Both the position numbers and the translations under genes were made by a program. From NCBI RefSeq assembly GCF_025602895.1, contig NW_026516203.1:930001-994000 (forward strand): 64,000 nucleotides of DNA, in the 5' to 3' direction. Source of the stretch: Polychytrium aggregatum (taxonomy: Eukaryota > Chytridiomycota > Chytridiomycetes > Polychytriales). The number at the start of each line of letters is the position of its first letter. The first letter of the stretch is position 1. Positions 1 to 10,468 of this stretch are shown here, one piece after another. The notes under the pieces are model-generated. The model ran no database searches. It was not told the DNA's origin and worked only from the letters and a program-made list of their open reading frames with translations.

Positions 1-500
1 AAAGGCCATGGAGATGGTTTTCGCATGCAAAAAATGCCGCAAGGTCTTTAGAAAGGACATGGCGTAAGTGTCTCCCGGTCTTGAGTTGATGACGATGCCA
101 GTGCTGCGGCTGTCTTTGGCCATGCTCCCACGTAGCAATTTTGCTCGAGCCGCGGAAGCACCAGATACTCAGGACCGTCGATACATATGCCTCCTCTCCA
201 CCAGTGACTACGACGAGGCCGACGAATACTGCCCGCACTGCGACAACAAATACGTCATCCCGGCCAAGACCCCGCAGATGGTGAGTCGAGCTGCTACATC
301 GACAATTGCTCATCGGGTCTATGTGCAGCGGAAGGGTCTTTGCTCGCAAGACTATGCTTGTGTGTTCGACCAGCCCGGCTGATTCATTCTGGCTGCAGGG
401 CGTTGGCGTCGAGGGCGACGACCCTCGATTGTTGCGAGACTATCGTGAGAAGCAGCGCCAGTTGCTGGAGGCCGAGTTTATGGCTGAGCGGCTTGGTTAG
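1..500 (+). CDS. CHY-type zinc-finger protein, C-terminal exons (5' end outside window)
   Basis: Three exons fit: 2-63, 205-280 and 399-500, with donors GTAAGT and GTGAGT and in-phase acceptors. They read through a stop at 498-500. The peptide has two CxxC knuckles, ACKKCRKVF and YCPHCDNKYVIPAK, and ends in a charged helix (LLRDYREKQRQLLEAEF). This arrangement matches the C-terminal half of fungal CHY zinc-finger proteins, where a 'CPHCDN' motif follows 'CxxCxKxFRKDM'. Members of the family bind several zinc ions and include Hot13, which acts on small TIM proteins in the mitochondrial intermembrane space. Which member this is cannot be decided from the fragment. Identification is by motif only. 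Confidence 0.6.
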
Positions 501-828
501 ATCGCTTGCACATCAATCGAAATCAGAATGAAGCCATACTTGAAGCAGCTGCAGAGCGGCGATCCCGTCGGCTGTGTCCTCGTGATAGTGCATCGCTCAG
601 ACTGCGTATCTCGGCTGAGTGAGTGAGTGAGTGAGTGAGTGAGGACAGGCCGGGGTGGATTCGGCCTGATCGAACAAGCCGGGGCGGATGCAGCGGAATT
701 GATTCATTTGTGGTTCCAGCCGTTTTTTGTTTTTGATCACACCATCTATTTCGGCCCCATCACCCAAGGCCGACCACCGAGGCCTATACCATCACATTCC
801 CATTGCCAGAGTCCAGAATCGACGCACG
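501..828. other. Intergenic, likely RRP15 promoter, with (TGAG)n repeat
   Basis: About 330 bases separate the CHY gene stop from the RRP15 start. A short TGAG tetranucleotide run lies at about 618-643. No ORF with recognisable content is visible. Confidence 0.5.
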
Positions 829-2641
829 ATGGGCCCCAAGAAGACCATGACCCTCGCCGTCTCGAAGAAGCGAAGCGCTCCTCCTGCGAAAGCCCGCTCC
901 GGAGGGACACCGGGAAGCAAAAAGATCAAAACCGAATCGGCCGGCCAGTCATCTGGCAGCGCCAGCCAGAGCTTGGACAGCACAAAGCGTCGCCGGGAGG
1001 TCGACGATGCCGACGAAAACGACGACAATGATGAAGAGAACGTTGAAGCCATTGACGAGAGTGAAGAGAAGGTGGAAGCTCCGGTTGGATTTGTGGACTC
1101 GTTTGACTTTTCCGGGCCGGTCGACGACAAGGCGGCGGACGAGGCCGGTGACGGCGATGACATCGACGGTGCCGACGACGGTGCCGACGACGAAGGCGAC
1201 GAGAGCGATGACTTTATCGACGAGCTGGACGATGATCTCGACGAACTCGAAGGGGAAGACCAGGACGGGGACGATGATGCAGATGCAGATGAGGACAGCG
1301 ATGTGCCTGATGGCCAGCTTGTAGAGAAGCAGCAAGGTAGAGGGTGCTACTCCAAGGCGAGCACCAACGGACAGGGCCGATGATGTCTCCGTCCGTGGAC
1401 ATGATTGTTCCGAACATTACCGATGCATAGCTATGATGTGTTAACCCTGCGATCTTCGCCATGCTCTTCATGTTTTTGGAATCCTAGACGACAGCAAAGG
1501 CAGCAAGCTCGCATCAGCCATCGGCAGGATTCTGTCCAAGAAACTGTCCAAAGGCGACATTGATGTAAGACCATCGAAGCCTTGACGGAGTCGAGCCGGC
1601 AAAGGGCATTCGTGTGGTCGAATAGCGAGCAGAGCAGCAGCAAGGACGCTTGTTGGTTGTATTGTGCGGGCGCTCGTACCATGGGCGGATTCCATCAGCC
1701 AAGGGAGCTCCACATGCCCTTCCATCGATCGAGCTTGACGGCGGCCCTCGCAATCTGCCACTCACCAATATCTCTCCCTGCAACGGCATCTGCAGCGCCC
1801 CATCCTGGCCCAGAAAAAGGAGATTGAGCGAGCCATTGACGAAGAGAAGCTCGAATCTAAAGCGACCCGGACAATCTCGGTACAGAAGAAAGCCGAGCTG
1901 GAACGGGGACACGTCGTTCCAGATCACACAACCACCGACTACGAGAAGAAGCTGAGAAAGCTGGCCACCAAGGGTGGTGCGTATCCAGGGCCCATTTGGC
2001 TCCAGTGCACATTTGCACCGCCGGAACGGGGTGTCCTCGTCCATGCACGATGATTCGAGCGCCCGTTGTCGGAAGCAATAACTTCGTGGCTACTAGATCA
2101 ACGACAGATCCAAAGTAGATCACACCAGCGCCAGTGCTTGCCTTTGTCTGATTATCCACGTCCCCACTCCATTCTGCTTCGCCCACACTCCAGTCGTCCA
2201 ACTGTTCAATGCCATCCGGGCTGCTCAAAAGTCAGCCGATGAAGTGAGCACTGGTGTCCAGAAGAACAACCAAGCCGGTGAGTATACTCAGCAGTTTTTG
2301 AACGAAGTGGATTCCGTAAGGCCGGCGCCGCCAGCCGGTATCAGGTTGTCTGGAGGGATATGACCATTCGTTTACAGATGCGCCGCGCTGACTCCACAAT
2401 GTGCGTCGCGTAATGGCTCCACGATTTGGCAGTCCCGGTTGTTTCAAAAAGCAGCTTCCTAGACATGATCAAGCGCCCGCAAAAGTCGGCCAGCGGCTCT
2501 ACGGATGAGACTCCCAAGCAGTCACAGCCCGATGCATCAAAGAAGGACACGCCGGGCGGCGGGGTGGCGTGGACAAAGTCGGACTATATGCTCCAAGCTC
2601 CAAAGCACTGGGACGAATCGGATGGCGAAGAGTCTGCGTAG
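829..2641 (+). CDS. RRP15: RRP15-like 60S ribosome biogenesis protein
   Basis: Five exons: 829-1336, 1488-1564, 1796-1976, 2194-2277, 2433-2641. They sum to 1059 nt, 352 residues. The N-terminal half (to about residue 170) is lysine-rich and then very acidic (long D/E runs). The conserved RRP15 core follows: ILSKKLSKGDI, PILAQKKEIERA, TTTDYEKKLRKLATKGVVQLF and SFLDMIKR, split across exons 2-5. RRP15 proteins are nucleolar and act in pre-60S assembly and 27S pre-rRNA maturation. The start is the first in-frame ATG; upstream in-frame codons lack one. The GTGCGT donor at 1977 was chosen because it restores the family motif 'ATKGVVQLF'. Confidence 0.88.
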
Positions 2642-2971
2642 AGTGTGTGGTTGGCTTTGCAGCCAGTTTGGGAGGAGGTGATCGATGGGCCGAGCCATTC
2701 TGAGCGAGGATTGAATAGAACCTCCGGTATCACGTCCCCGCGAAATGAAACGAGCCACAGACTTTGGATCATCGGTGGCGATTGTCTGAGCTGTGGAGAA
2801 ATACATGCTCACCCGCTCGCCTCACGCAGGCATCCCATATCGACGGAACAGTCGCGGTGCTGAGTCTACGGATCTGTATTCCCATGAACGGCGCCGAGTC
2901 ATTGCTGTTCGGAATCCATATCCGCGATGCTGCCGGCTGCACCAAATGCGGGTGCATGGCAGAGGGCTGCT
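2642..2971. other. Convergent intergenic spacer
   Basis: 330 bases between the 3' ends of RRP15 and the Byr4 gene. It should hold both 3' UTRs. Nothing else is seen. Confidence 0.5.
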
Positions 2972-5900
2972 TCAGCCGGACCCAAGACTGGTGTATGCTC
3001 GCTTGGACTTGATCATCGCCATCAGCTCCGGCAATCCACAAACCTGCAACATCAAGGCCACATCAATGAGGGATAAATGGTATCGTAGGGACAGACGGAC
3101 TTGCGTGGCTCTCGCTGCTGATGCACGGGCGAATCCAGCGAGCACGTACCGTCCGGATATCATACAGATGGGTCTTGGAAATGTTGTCCCTGCCCACACT
3201 GCGGCTGCTTGAGGACAGCGCTCGCGGATACCAGTTCCCCATGAACAGTTTGTGCGACGACTCTGAGATGTAGAAGCCTTCGACCACCGACTTTGGCAAC
3301 TCAAACTCTGTCCTGAGGGGTTGTGACTCTGTGGCCACCGCGGAACATAGCCGGTTAGTACCGTAATACCCACTCTGCTCCATTGATGTCCCGATTGGGG
3401 GGGGGAACGAACTGTGCATGTTGTGCAAAGACATTCCATCGAGCGGGTGTGCGGCGATTTGGAGGACCCGTTCATGGCGTCTCGAACAGAGAACGGTGCT
3501 CACTTTCGTCTGGAACAGTGAGGCAGTCGCCAAAGTCTTTGAAAATATCGTCGTCGTCGTCGGCTGTTGCTGCATTGTCCTGGCTCTTGATGCGATTCCA
3601 TGTCATCTTAACGGGATCAAAGACCATGTTCCCGACAATCTGGGCGACTTTGTTGCCGCCAATGTTGGTGATGAGTGCCGGGCGGACGGGAAGGCCCTGT
3701 TCAAAGTCCTTCAGGATGCGCTCGTTACCCTCCCACTTTTGCAGGACGGGGTTATAGGTCATCTCGCCGGTATCGCCAATGACTGATGGAGAGATAAGCG
3801 TCAGTCTAGCATAGGATCTACCTCGCATCCCGCGCAGATCTCAGCGCTGTCGGCCGGCGGGGTGCTGCTGATGGCAGTGGACGAGTTGCTGACCTTTGGA
3901 CGCTGCATCCGTGTTGAGATTCTGGATCAGCTTCAGGTTGGGCCGCTTCTTCCCCTTCTGTCCGAAACAAACCTCGATGTCAGCCACACCTCCAAGCACC
4001 TCCAAGCACCTCCAAGCACCTTCAAGCACCTCCAAGCACCCACAAACAACGGCCCACGATGTCGATTCGCCACATATTTGAATCAAAGATGGCCGTGTGT
4101 TGCGGGGCAGAGAGCCCTTTGGCTTCTGGAATCTACCTTGTGTACTTGTGGCTGGAGTCGGGTGCTTGGTGATGACAGCCCAGTCATACCAAGCTCGCCT
4201 GTGAAATCACAGGCATCGAGACGCAAAGAAGCACATTCAGTGACAACAGAACCCCAAGCAGGATCGGCATAGACTATCACAGAGCCAACAAGTCTCGCAT
4301 TTACTCTGCAAAGTCGGACAGGATCGACGTACGGGTCGCTGGGCGAGCGGACTCCACAGCATTCTTGATGATTCTCGATGGTCCAAGACCACTGAATCCA
4401 GCCACGATGGCGTCGCCCGTGCTGCCGTTGCTCGATCTTGGTGGGGCGGCATAAAGGTCCTCAAAGTTGTCGAGCTCGGTGCCGTCGCCAAAGTCCTGAT
4501 GGCTCTTGGGAGACCGCATCATCTGGATGGAGACCTGCTCTCCGTAGAGCTGAGCAAGCGATGTCGTGGACAGGTTTTTCGGATCCGCATTGGCTGTTCC
4601 GATGTTGAGAATGCGCTGTCGGAGCAAATGGCTGCTGAGGCGCTGAAAGTGCTCCATCGACGGACTGGATATCTTTTCAAGGCCGAACCAAGAACACACA
4701 CTGTCAGCACCAGGAGCCACCAGTGATCGAATGTTGGTGCAATCACGGCCGCCTGGCTGGCTGGCTGGCTGGCTGGCTGGGTTCCCACGCGTGCCTGCAT
4801 CGAGTTTGAGCCAACCAGAGCCGCTGTGGTCATGATCCGATCCTCACCATTACTTTGGTTGTGAGCCGGGGGATCTTGGATGGCGATGGGCTGCGAACCA
4901 CTGATGCACTTGAGGTGGGACGCGAGGCCAGCGAAGGTGTGAGCGGGCTCTTTGCCGGGAGTGACTGTATCGGTTGGGCCGGCTTTGCTTGAATGGCATA
5001 CACGCCGTTGATGCTGACAAAGGGGTTGATGTCGGTTGGAATTATCAGGCTCATATCCGGGTCGATGCCTGAGTCGTCCGAGAACATATGCGAGGGATCG
5101 CCGGACTGGTGCGCCTCTCTGCGATCTCCCATGCCCGCGCCGTTGCGCTGAGAGAAGCTCCCAGTCAGCGTCAGGGTGTCCATCGAGGACGGAAACTCAA
5201 TCTCGTCGAATAGATCGTCGTCATTTTCGGATGCCAGCAGGCTCGGCGTGCAGCTGGGGGTTGGGCTCGAAAAGGCACGTTTGCAAGTACTTTCGTGGAT
5301 CTGCGTACAGAGCAGCGAGCTGATCCCGCCGCTGCTGGGGCTGTGGGTCAAGTGCAGAGTCAGTGGAGGGTCTCTGGGCCCAGATTGGCCGTCAATGGTT
5401 TCGTTCGCTACTGCTGCTGCATTGCTGGGGTCTGCAGCAGCCGAGGAAAGCGTGGGAGACTCAGCGGGCCCGCCAAGTTCGGCCCAGTCGATATCGTCAT
5501 CGGAAGTCGCGGTGACTTGAGGAGCTGGACGGACCGCCAGCTTGAGGGTTGTAAAGCCTTGTGGCAAGTCAAAGTCTGCATCGTCGTCGTCGTTGTCGTG
5601 CCAACCGCCGTTCGGCGATGGTGGCTTCGGGCATACGGCTGCTGGTGGGATCTGCCGCACATTTGGTGGCGCTATTGTGGAGGCTATTGGGCGAGCCAGC
5701 TCGAAGGCCGAGGCATCAAACTGCTTGATCGCCTGGAGGGGTTTCGTCGCGTCGTCGAGCCGAAATGCCTCTGCGGGAATGATGGCGACAGGCAGATGTT
5801 GGTGTGTAGTTATATCTGCACGTTGCGCGAATGCCGAGGCGATTGGCCGTCTCGGTATGCAACCAGCGCGACCTCTGCCTCGCTAATCTTACCCTGGATA

Positions 5901-6316
5901 TCGTCTGGTGCTTTGGCGACACACTGTGCTGGAGTCAGATGCAGATCTTCAATGTGCAGGGTTGTGCTGGTGCTTTGCGAGAGCTTGGGCGAGGGTACAT
6001 CCGCCGACGCATATCCTTTCCCGTGGCCCAGCTGTGCGCTGCCAAGGGGTGTCTGCATTGGTCCCTGGCCATCCGTAACCTGATACGGATGCGTCGGTGC
6101 ATCGATAAAGGCATCATCAAGAAAGAGATCTTCTGTCGTGAGATCAGACACGACGAGATCGTTCTGGGGTGCCACTGCTGATGCTGGCGCCGATGCCGCA
6201 AGAGTCTTGGGTGGACCGGAGGGTGAGAGCACCAGGCCATCTTCCGGAATCTCTAGATCGTTCCAGTCCCAGTCGTCACTGTCCTGCTCGTGCTGCCGAA
6301 CTCCGGACGACATCAT
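2972..6316 (-). CDS. byr4: Byr4/Bfa1-type component of the two-part Tem1/Spg1 GTPase-activating protein
   Basis: Eight exons on the minus strand: 5893-6316, 4848-5815, 4333-4672, 4137-4198, 3894-3957, 3504-3782, 3150-3328, 2972-3043. They total 2388 nt, 795 residues, with consistent phases. Family blocks occur in order: acidic W-rich segments (DDWDWNDLEIP, DDIDWAEL, DDDLFDEIEFP), FGDGTELDNFEDL, RPNLKLIQNLN, GDTGEMTYNPVLQKWEGNE, MVFDPVKMTW, EFELPKSVVEGF, HKLFMGNWYP and KTHLYDIR. In yeasts Byr4/Bfa1 pairs with the TBC protein Cdc16/Bub2 at spindle poles and restrains the septation or mitotic-exit GTPase. The weakest junctions are the acceptor at 4672 and the GTCAGC donor at 3893. An intron at 4673-4847 carries a GGCT run, and the intron at 3958-4136 carries an 11-mer CTCCAAGCACC-type repeat. 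Confidence 0.85.
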
Positions 6317-6774
6317 TGGTGCAGCAGCGTCTCGACGAGGCAGGAAGGGTTACTCTCTGGATGGCGATGTGATGGGTGTCTTCAACAAGCCCAAGCAGTC
6401 TATCAAGAGCCAGTGCGATGCCAGGCTTTGCAAGTGAGCGGTGGAACCGAGCGAACGAGGGCAAGACGCTCATGAATGAGAACGGCCCAGCAAAGGTAAG
6501 GAGAGGGGGCATGATTGGCGGCTTGAGGCGAGTTCCCTCCAAAACTTTTGCTCAGCCGAGAGCGTGATCTGGGAATGCTTGCCAAGAGCCGTTGCAGGCA
6601 ACGGACGCGCCCTTCTCAGAATCATTCAAACAGAATGTGGACAAGTTTATGGGGCATCGCAGAACTAATATTGAGCCGGCGAGACAGAGCCGAACGAGGA
6701 GCCACGAGGCCGTTCAGTTCAGCGGACTCTCGCTAGATCGTAATGCGACATGCGGCAGCTCACGCCCAGTCGTC
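6317..6774. other. Intergenic region between Byr4 start and the Fanzor transposon
   Basis: About 460 bases upstream of the Byr4 ATG, ending at the TA target of the transposon at 6775-6776. No gene was recognised. It probably holds the Byr4 promoter. Confidence 0.4.
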
Positions 6775-6776
6775 TA

Positions 6777-6874
6777 CACTTTATTCAGAAAAAAACGGGA
6801 CAATATAGCCGTTTCCATGAACATGTAGTATGTGCTGTGCTTGCGTCAAGCAAAGCCACAAGAAATAAAACAGA
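6777..6874 (-). ncRNA. Candidate omega-RNA (guide scaffold) region downstream of Fanzor
   Basis: In characterised Fanzor and TnpB loci the guide RNA scaffold is transcribed from the 3' end of the nuclease gene through the element end, with the guide taken from flanking DNA. Here the corresponding stretch lies between the Fanzor stop at 6875 and the terminal repeat at 6777-6802. A copy with only an added A in the poly-A run survives at 32900-32998 in a MITE that has lost nearly all coding sequence. That conservation fits a functional cis element or RNA but could also reflect recent duplication. The guide would come from bases just below 6775. This is inference from locus architecture; no structure was computed. 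Confidence 0.4.
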
Positions 6875-9247
6875 TCACTTTGGCAGCCTCCGAGTGAAGA
6901 CCACCGGTCGCTCTCCGGTCTCCACAATCGACCTGCACACTGTGATCATGTTGCGCGCCGCATTGACGTCGCGATTCCACACTGTCCGGCAGCTGGGATT
7001 CTTGCAGCTCCTGACAAAGTGGGAATTCGCAACACTGGGCGCATCGAGTCCTTCCAACCGAACTGGCTCCAGGCACTTGGAGCACACTTGCGAGGTGTTG
7101 AACTCGTTCGTCGAGGCCACCTTGACGCTTCCATGATGGTGATTGGGACGGCGTCGGTGGTGCTCGAATTGCTCAAAGTACCGAGCAAACCGCTGCCTCC
7201 GAGGGCTGGATGCATAGCCCTTGCCCTGTCGCCATGACGCATTGCCAAAGGCGATCACCACATCGGTCCGTATCGGGGCGTGCCTCAGGACGGCCTTGCA
7301 CATCTTGTCAACGGCCACTTGGCGCCTCTTGTGGCCCGTGAATCGATGGTGACGAGCCTTCTTGCCAAGGTGGAAGTCGAGCTGCACTCGCAGCTCCGGT
7401 CGCAGGACATGGGCGAGATGGATCTTGAAGGCCTCCGAGGACGACACCTTGGGCGAGGGGGTGGTCGACATCCAGGTCTCGATGCTGAGCTGCTTCTTCT
7501 TGGTATTGTGCCACTTAGTATCGGACCTGTGGCCACACATGTGCTGATAGTGACCATTCGAGAATGAGACCACCTCGTCTTGGTGGCCCGGTGCTTGGAT
7601 GACCGCCGTGAAGATGGAGCCGACTCCAGGATCGATGCCAATCCAAGTGGTCCTGTTGGGGTCTGGGTCGCCGATGTGGGCCTGGATACGCTGCTCGGCA
7701 GTCGGAGGAGGCTCGATGGTCTCGGTGCGATCGGTTCGAGGCAGAAACTTGACGAGACCGATGGTGCATCCAATGCCATCGGTGCTGATCTCGTAGTTGA
7801 ACAGCTTCTTGTTCACGTCCCGCTCTTGGAAGAGGGAACTACGCAGCTTGAAGCAACTGCGCCAGAGTCGATCCTGGTTGTTGACACCGTCCTCACCTTC
7901 TTCCTTGAGCATGTCCCAGGTGAGTCCAAGACGATGTTCGGTGTCAAGGAGTTCCCAGAGAGTGACCGTGTCAATCTTGACATACTTGGCCTTCGCAGTA
8001 CATAGAGGAACTATCGTGCACACGGCCGGAGGAGTGTCAAGAGTGAGCTGCTTGAGAGCCCACTTGATCCTGGCGGCCAGCTTGTTGATCTTGGACTTGG
8101 TGGTGCCGAGCTCCGACTTGGCCGTGGTGAACCTCTTGTCGTCGGAGGGAATGCCTTGGGTAGTGAGCTCGTCCAGCTTGGCCTGGCGCTGCAGCTCGGT
8201 GACTCGGAGGGCGGGCATGTCACAGTCGATCCACTTGTGGACATTGTCGACCATCTTGTCCCGGGCGAGGATTCCCACATGGTGTGAGAGGCGGTAGAGG
8301 GCCCGGAAGCGGTCCTGGTCGTTGCTGTACCGAAACTCGTCCAGGACGTGGCCAAAGTCTGGATAGAGGAACTCGAGATCGGCCTTGGGTGGAGTCTGCC
8401 CTGGTTTCTCGAAGAGCTCGAGACAAGCCTCGATGGCTTCGTGCTTATGCTTGTTGGCTGGGAAGACGGCAGCGCAGAAGCGGCGAAGGAGTCACCAGTA
8501 GGCCAGGTCGAGGTGGGTGGTGCAGTTGGTGGCATAGGCATTGACAGCCAGGGTGAGAAGCTGACTGTGAGCACCATCAGGCAGACGAGGGGCCGGAGGC
8601 AGGTCTGCGTGCCGAGTGGTCTGGTAGTCGCGAAAGGAAGCGACCAGATGCTCGTTGTATTTCTCATTGTCCCCGGTCGGCGAGAGGGCACCGTCCTGGA
8701 CGATCCTGAAGCATTGGCGGATGAAAGCAGGGGTGGACTTGGAGATGACGGGGACGGGAAGATCCTGCTCGATGCACCGGAGGATGTGCAGGTTGAGCAG
8801 CCTGGATGCCTCGAACTGGATCTGGGTCATGGCCTCGACGGTGGCCTGGATCTTGTCGCGGAGAGCGGGATTGAGACAACAGCCATCCATCGTCTGCTTG
8901 AAGCAGCTGAACTGAGGGGCGGATGACCTTCCATCCACGAGAGGGAGGACAGAACTCTTGAGGGGGTGATATTTTGGACACTTGCTAGTGTTGCAGCGTT
9001 CGTGATCGGTGCCATCGCACTGGCGACATCGCTTGCCGGTACTCGAGGAAGTAGATGGACCAGGCTCGGTGGGATCGACATCCATTGGATCTGCAGAAGC
9101 AGTGGTGGTGAGCGACGGAGCAACAGAGAAACAAGCATGCGTGGGGTCAGAATACGAACCAGAGACAGGCTCCGACTGTGACTTGGCTTTCTTGGGCCTG
9201 GGTGGCCGAGGCTGGCCATCACCGGTACCCTTACGCTTCGGAGGCAT
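6875..9247 (-). pseudogene. Fanzor RNA-guided nuclease ORF interrupted by one in-frame TGA
   Basis: A single frame runs from ATG at 9247 to the stop at 6875 (790 codons before the stop). It is broken only by TGA at 8492-8494, directly after a TGG codon; sense reading resumes with RRFCAAVFPANK. The N-terminus is basic (PPKRKGTG, RPPRPKKAK), a likely nuclear-localisation region, followed by a Cys/His cluster (CRQCDGTDHERC). The RuvC-like nuclease is complete: IGIDPGVGSIF carries the first Asp (about residue 543). VIAFGNASW stands where canonical RuvC-II Glu would be. NEFNTSQVCSKC supplies the alternative Glu described for Fanzors plus the first zinc knuckle. CKNPSC and NRDVNAARN give the second knuckle and last Asp. 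The alternative is a functional gene with stop read-through or a sequencing error at one base. Confidence 0.85.
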
Positions 9248-9487
9248 GGGGGCAGAGGATGCTGGATGCCTGCCAGTGGTACTGGTCAGAGCAGAGACTT
9301 TTTTTTATCGTACAATGGCGCGATGATCAGATCAAGGCGAGATGAGGGAAGAAAGCAGCAGGACGAAGGTGTGGCATTTATACCCGAGAGCAGGAGCCCG
9401 TCTGTGCGGGCTGGATGGGAAGTGACCCTGTTCAAAAATCGCCGAGAGGTTCAAGCCAGGGATGTGAACGCGAAAATGGCGGCGTGA

Positions 9488-9560
9488 TTGGGGAGCTCAA
9501 CCCCAAATTGGAGGAACTCAACCCCAAATCGGTGGGGACTCAACCCCAAAGAAGTTCTCG
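9488..9560. repeat. Three-copy ~25-bp tandem repeat at the transposase 3' end
   Basis: The unit CTCAACCCCAAA recurs three times on the plus strand with 12-14 bp spacers. The first copy, on the coding strand, encodes the FGVE of the transposase. The repeat marks the point where the transposase frame is lost. Confidence 0.8.
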
Positions 9561-10324
9561 ATGGGATTGAAGTCGGGCGAGGCAGGTGGGGTGAAGATCA
9601 CTGACCATCCTCGGCGCTCGATGCAGTCCAGGACAGCCATTGTCTTGTGCATGCTGACATTGTCCATCACAATCACAGAGTCGTCTGGGAAGCTCGCTCG
9701 CTCAAAGAACTCGACCATCGAGTGTGTCTTGAATGATGTGGGGATGTACATGCGATGCAGCACACCAGAGTGGTTGATGGCAAATGCAGCCGAGACAGAC
9801 TTGTGTTTCACGTGATTGCGCTGGCGAAGCGGAGCACCCCTCGGTGAGTATCCGTAAAGAGGGAAAATGGATTTCCTGATCCCCGTCTCATCGACAAAAA
9901 CGAATCGTCGTGGGTCGATGGAGCGGACCCGGTCCCTGAACTGTGCCACTCGCTCATCCAGTCGCTTGGACTTGTAGAGGTGTGTTGCTCTCTTGTGTGA
10001 GAGACCTGCTCGGTGGATGGCAGTGTGGCAGAGTGAGAGTGATACTTTCCTCTGGAGGATGGACTCGAGCTTGCATCGCAACACAGGACCAGTCTGGAAC
10101 GGGTCCTGTTCAATCAGGGTGCGAATGACTGGACATGCCTGCTCGAAGAAAGTGGATCTGCGAGCTGGGACCCGGGATGGGTCATCCAGCTTGCATCCTC
10201 GGTGCCATCGATGGATGGTGCTCTTGGATACACTGAATATGGAGGCAACCTTACGCAGGCTATGGATGAGGGCGTAGCATCGCAATGCGGCGGTGCGAAA
10301 GTCGGATGTGTGGCGAATGGTCAT
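9518..10324 (-). pseudogene. Tc1/mariner-IS630-type DDE transposase, C-terminally truncated
   Basis: The 268-residue ORF begins with helix-turn-helix segments (SVSKSTIHRWHRG). The catalytic core follows: first Asp in FVFVDETGI, second in VIVMDNVSMHK, and Glu in FNPIENFFG. There are 34 residues between the second Asp and the Glu, so it is DD34E, typical of Tc1/IS630 transposases. Reading stops soon after the Glu (GVESPPIWG then stop), where family members normally continue for tens of residues. The break coincides with three tandem copies of TTTGGGGTTGAG on the coding strand (9490-9560), which points to slippage or a repair scar. It lies upstream of Fanzor on the same strand. Confidence 0.88.
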
Positions 10325-10468
10325 GGCCAGCGCGCGATAACATTGGGTAACAAAATATTCGATGAATGGTCAAAAACCCGGGTGTCCCGTTTTTTATTGG
10401 ATTGCCTGTAACGGGCGCACGCCACCAATGAGATCGGTAATGCTCCCTCCTCGGCCCGAGAGGCTCGA

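Larger units (their letters stand above)
6777..10408 (-). mobile_element. Tc1/mariner-IS630-type DNA transposon carrying a Fanzor gene
   Basis: The 3632-bp element is bounded by TA at 6775-6776 and 10409-10410, the target duplication expected of Tc1/mariner. Its ends are imperfect 26-bp inverted repeats starting CA and sharing the core AAAAAACGGGACA. Inside, both genes run on the minus strand: a DD34E transposase (9518-10324), then Fanzor (6875-9247), followed by about 98 noncoding bases and the terminal repeat. Fanzor proteins are eukaryotic relatives of TnpB and are known to ride on several transposon types, including mariner-like ones. Both ORFs are damaged, so this copy is probably not autonomous. 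Its ends are about 97% identical to the MITE at 32900-33205, which implies fairly recent activity. Confidence 0.9.

Noticed and set aside
1214-1471. Minus-strand frames opposite the acidic part of RRP15
   Set aside because: They are mirror images of the GAC/GAT-rich plus-strand coding sequence and have no protein features.
7280-8926. Plus-strand open frames of up to 192 codons across the Fanzor gene
   Set aside because: Shadow frames opposite the Fanzor ORF; no start context, no family, and they follow its codon bias.
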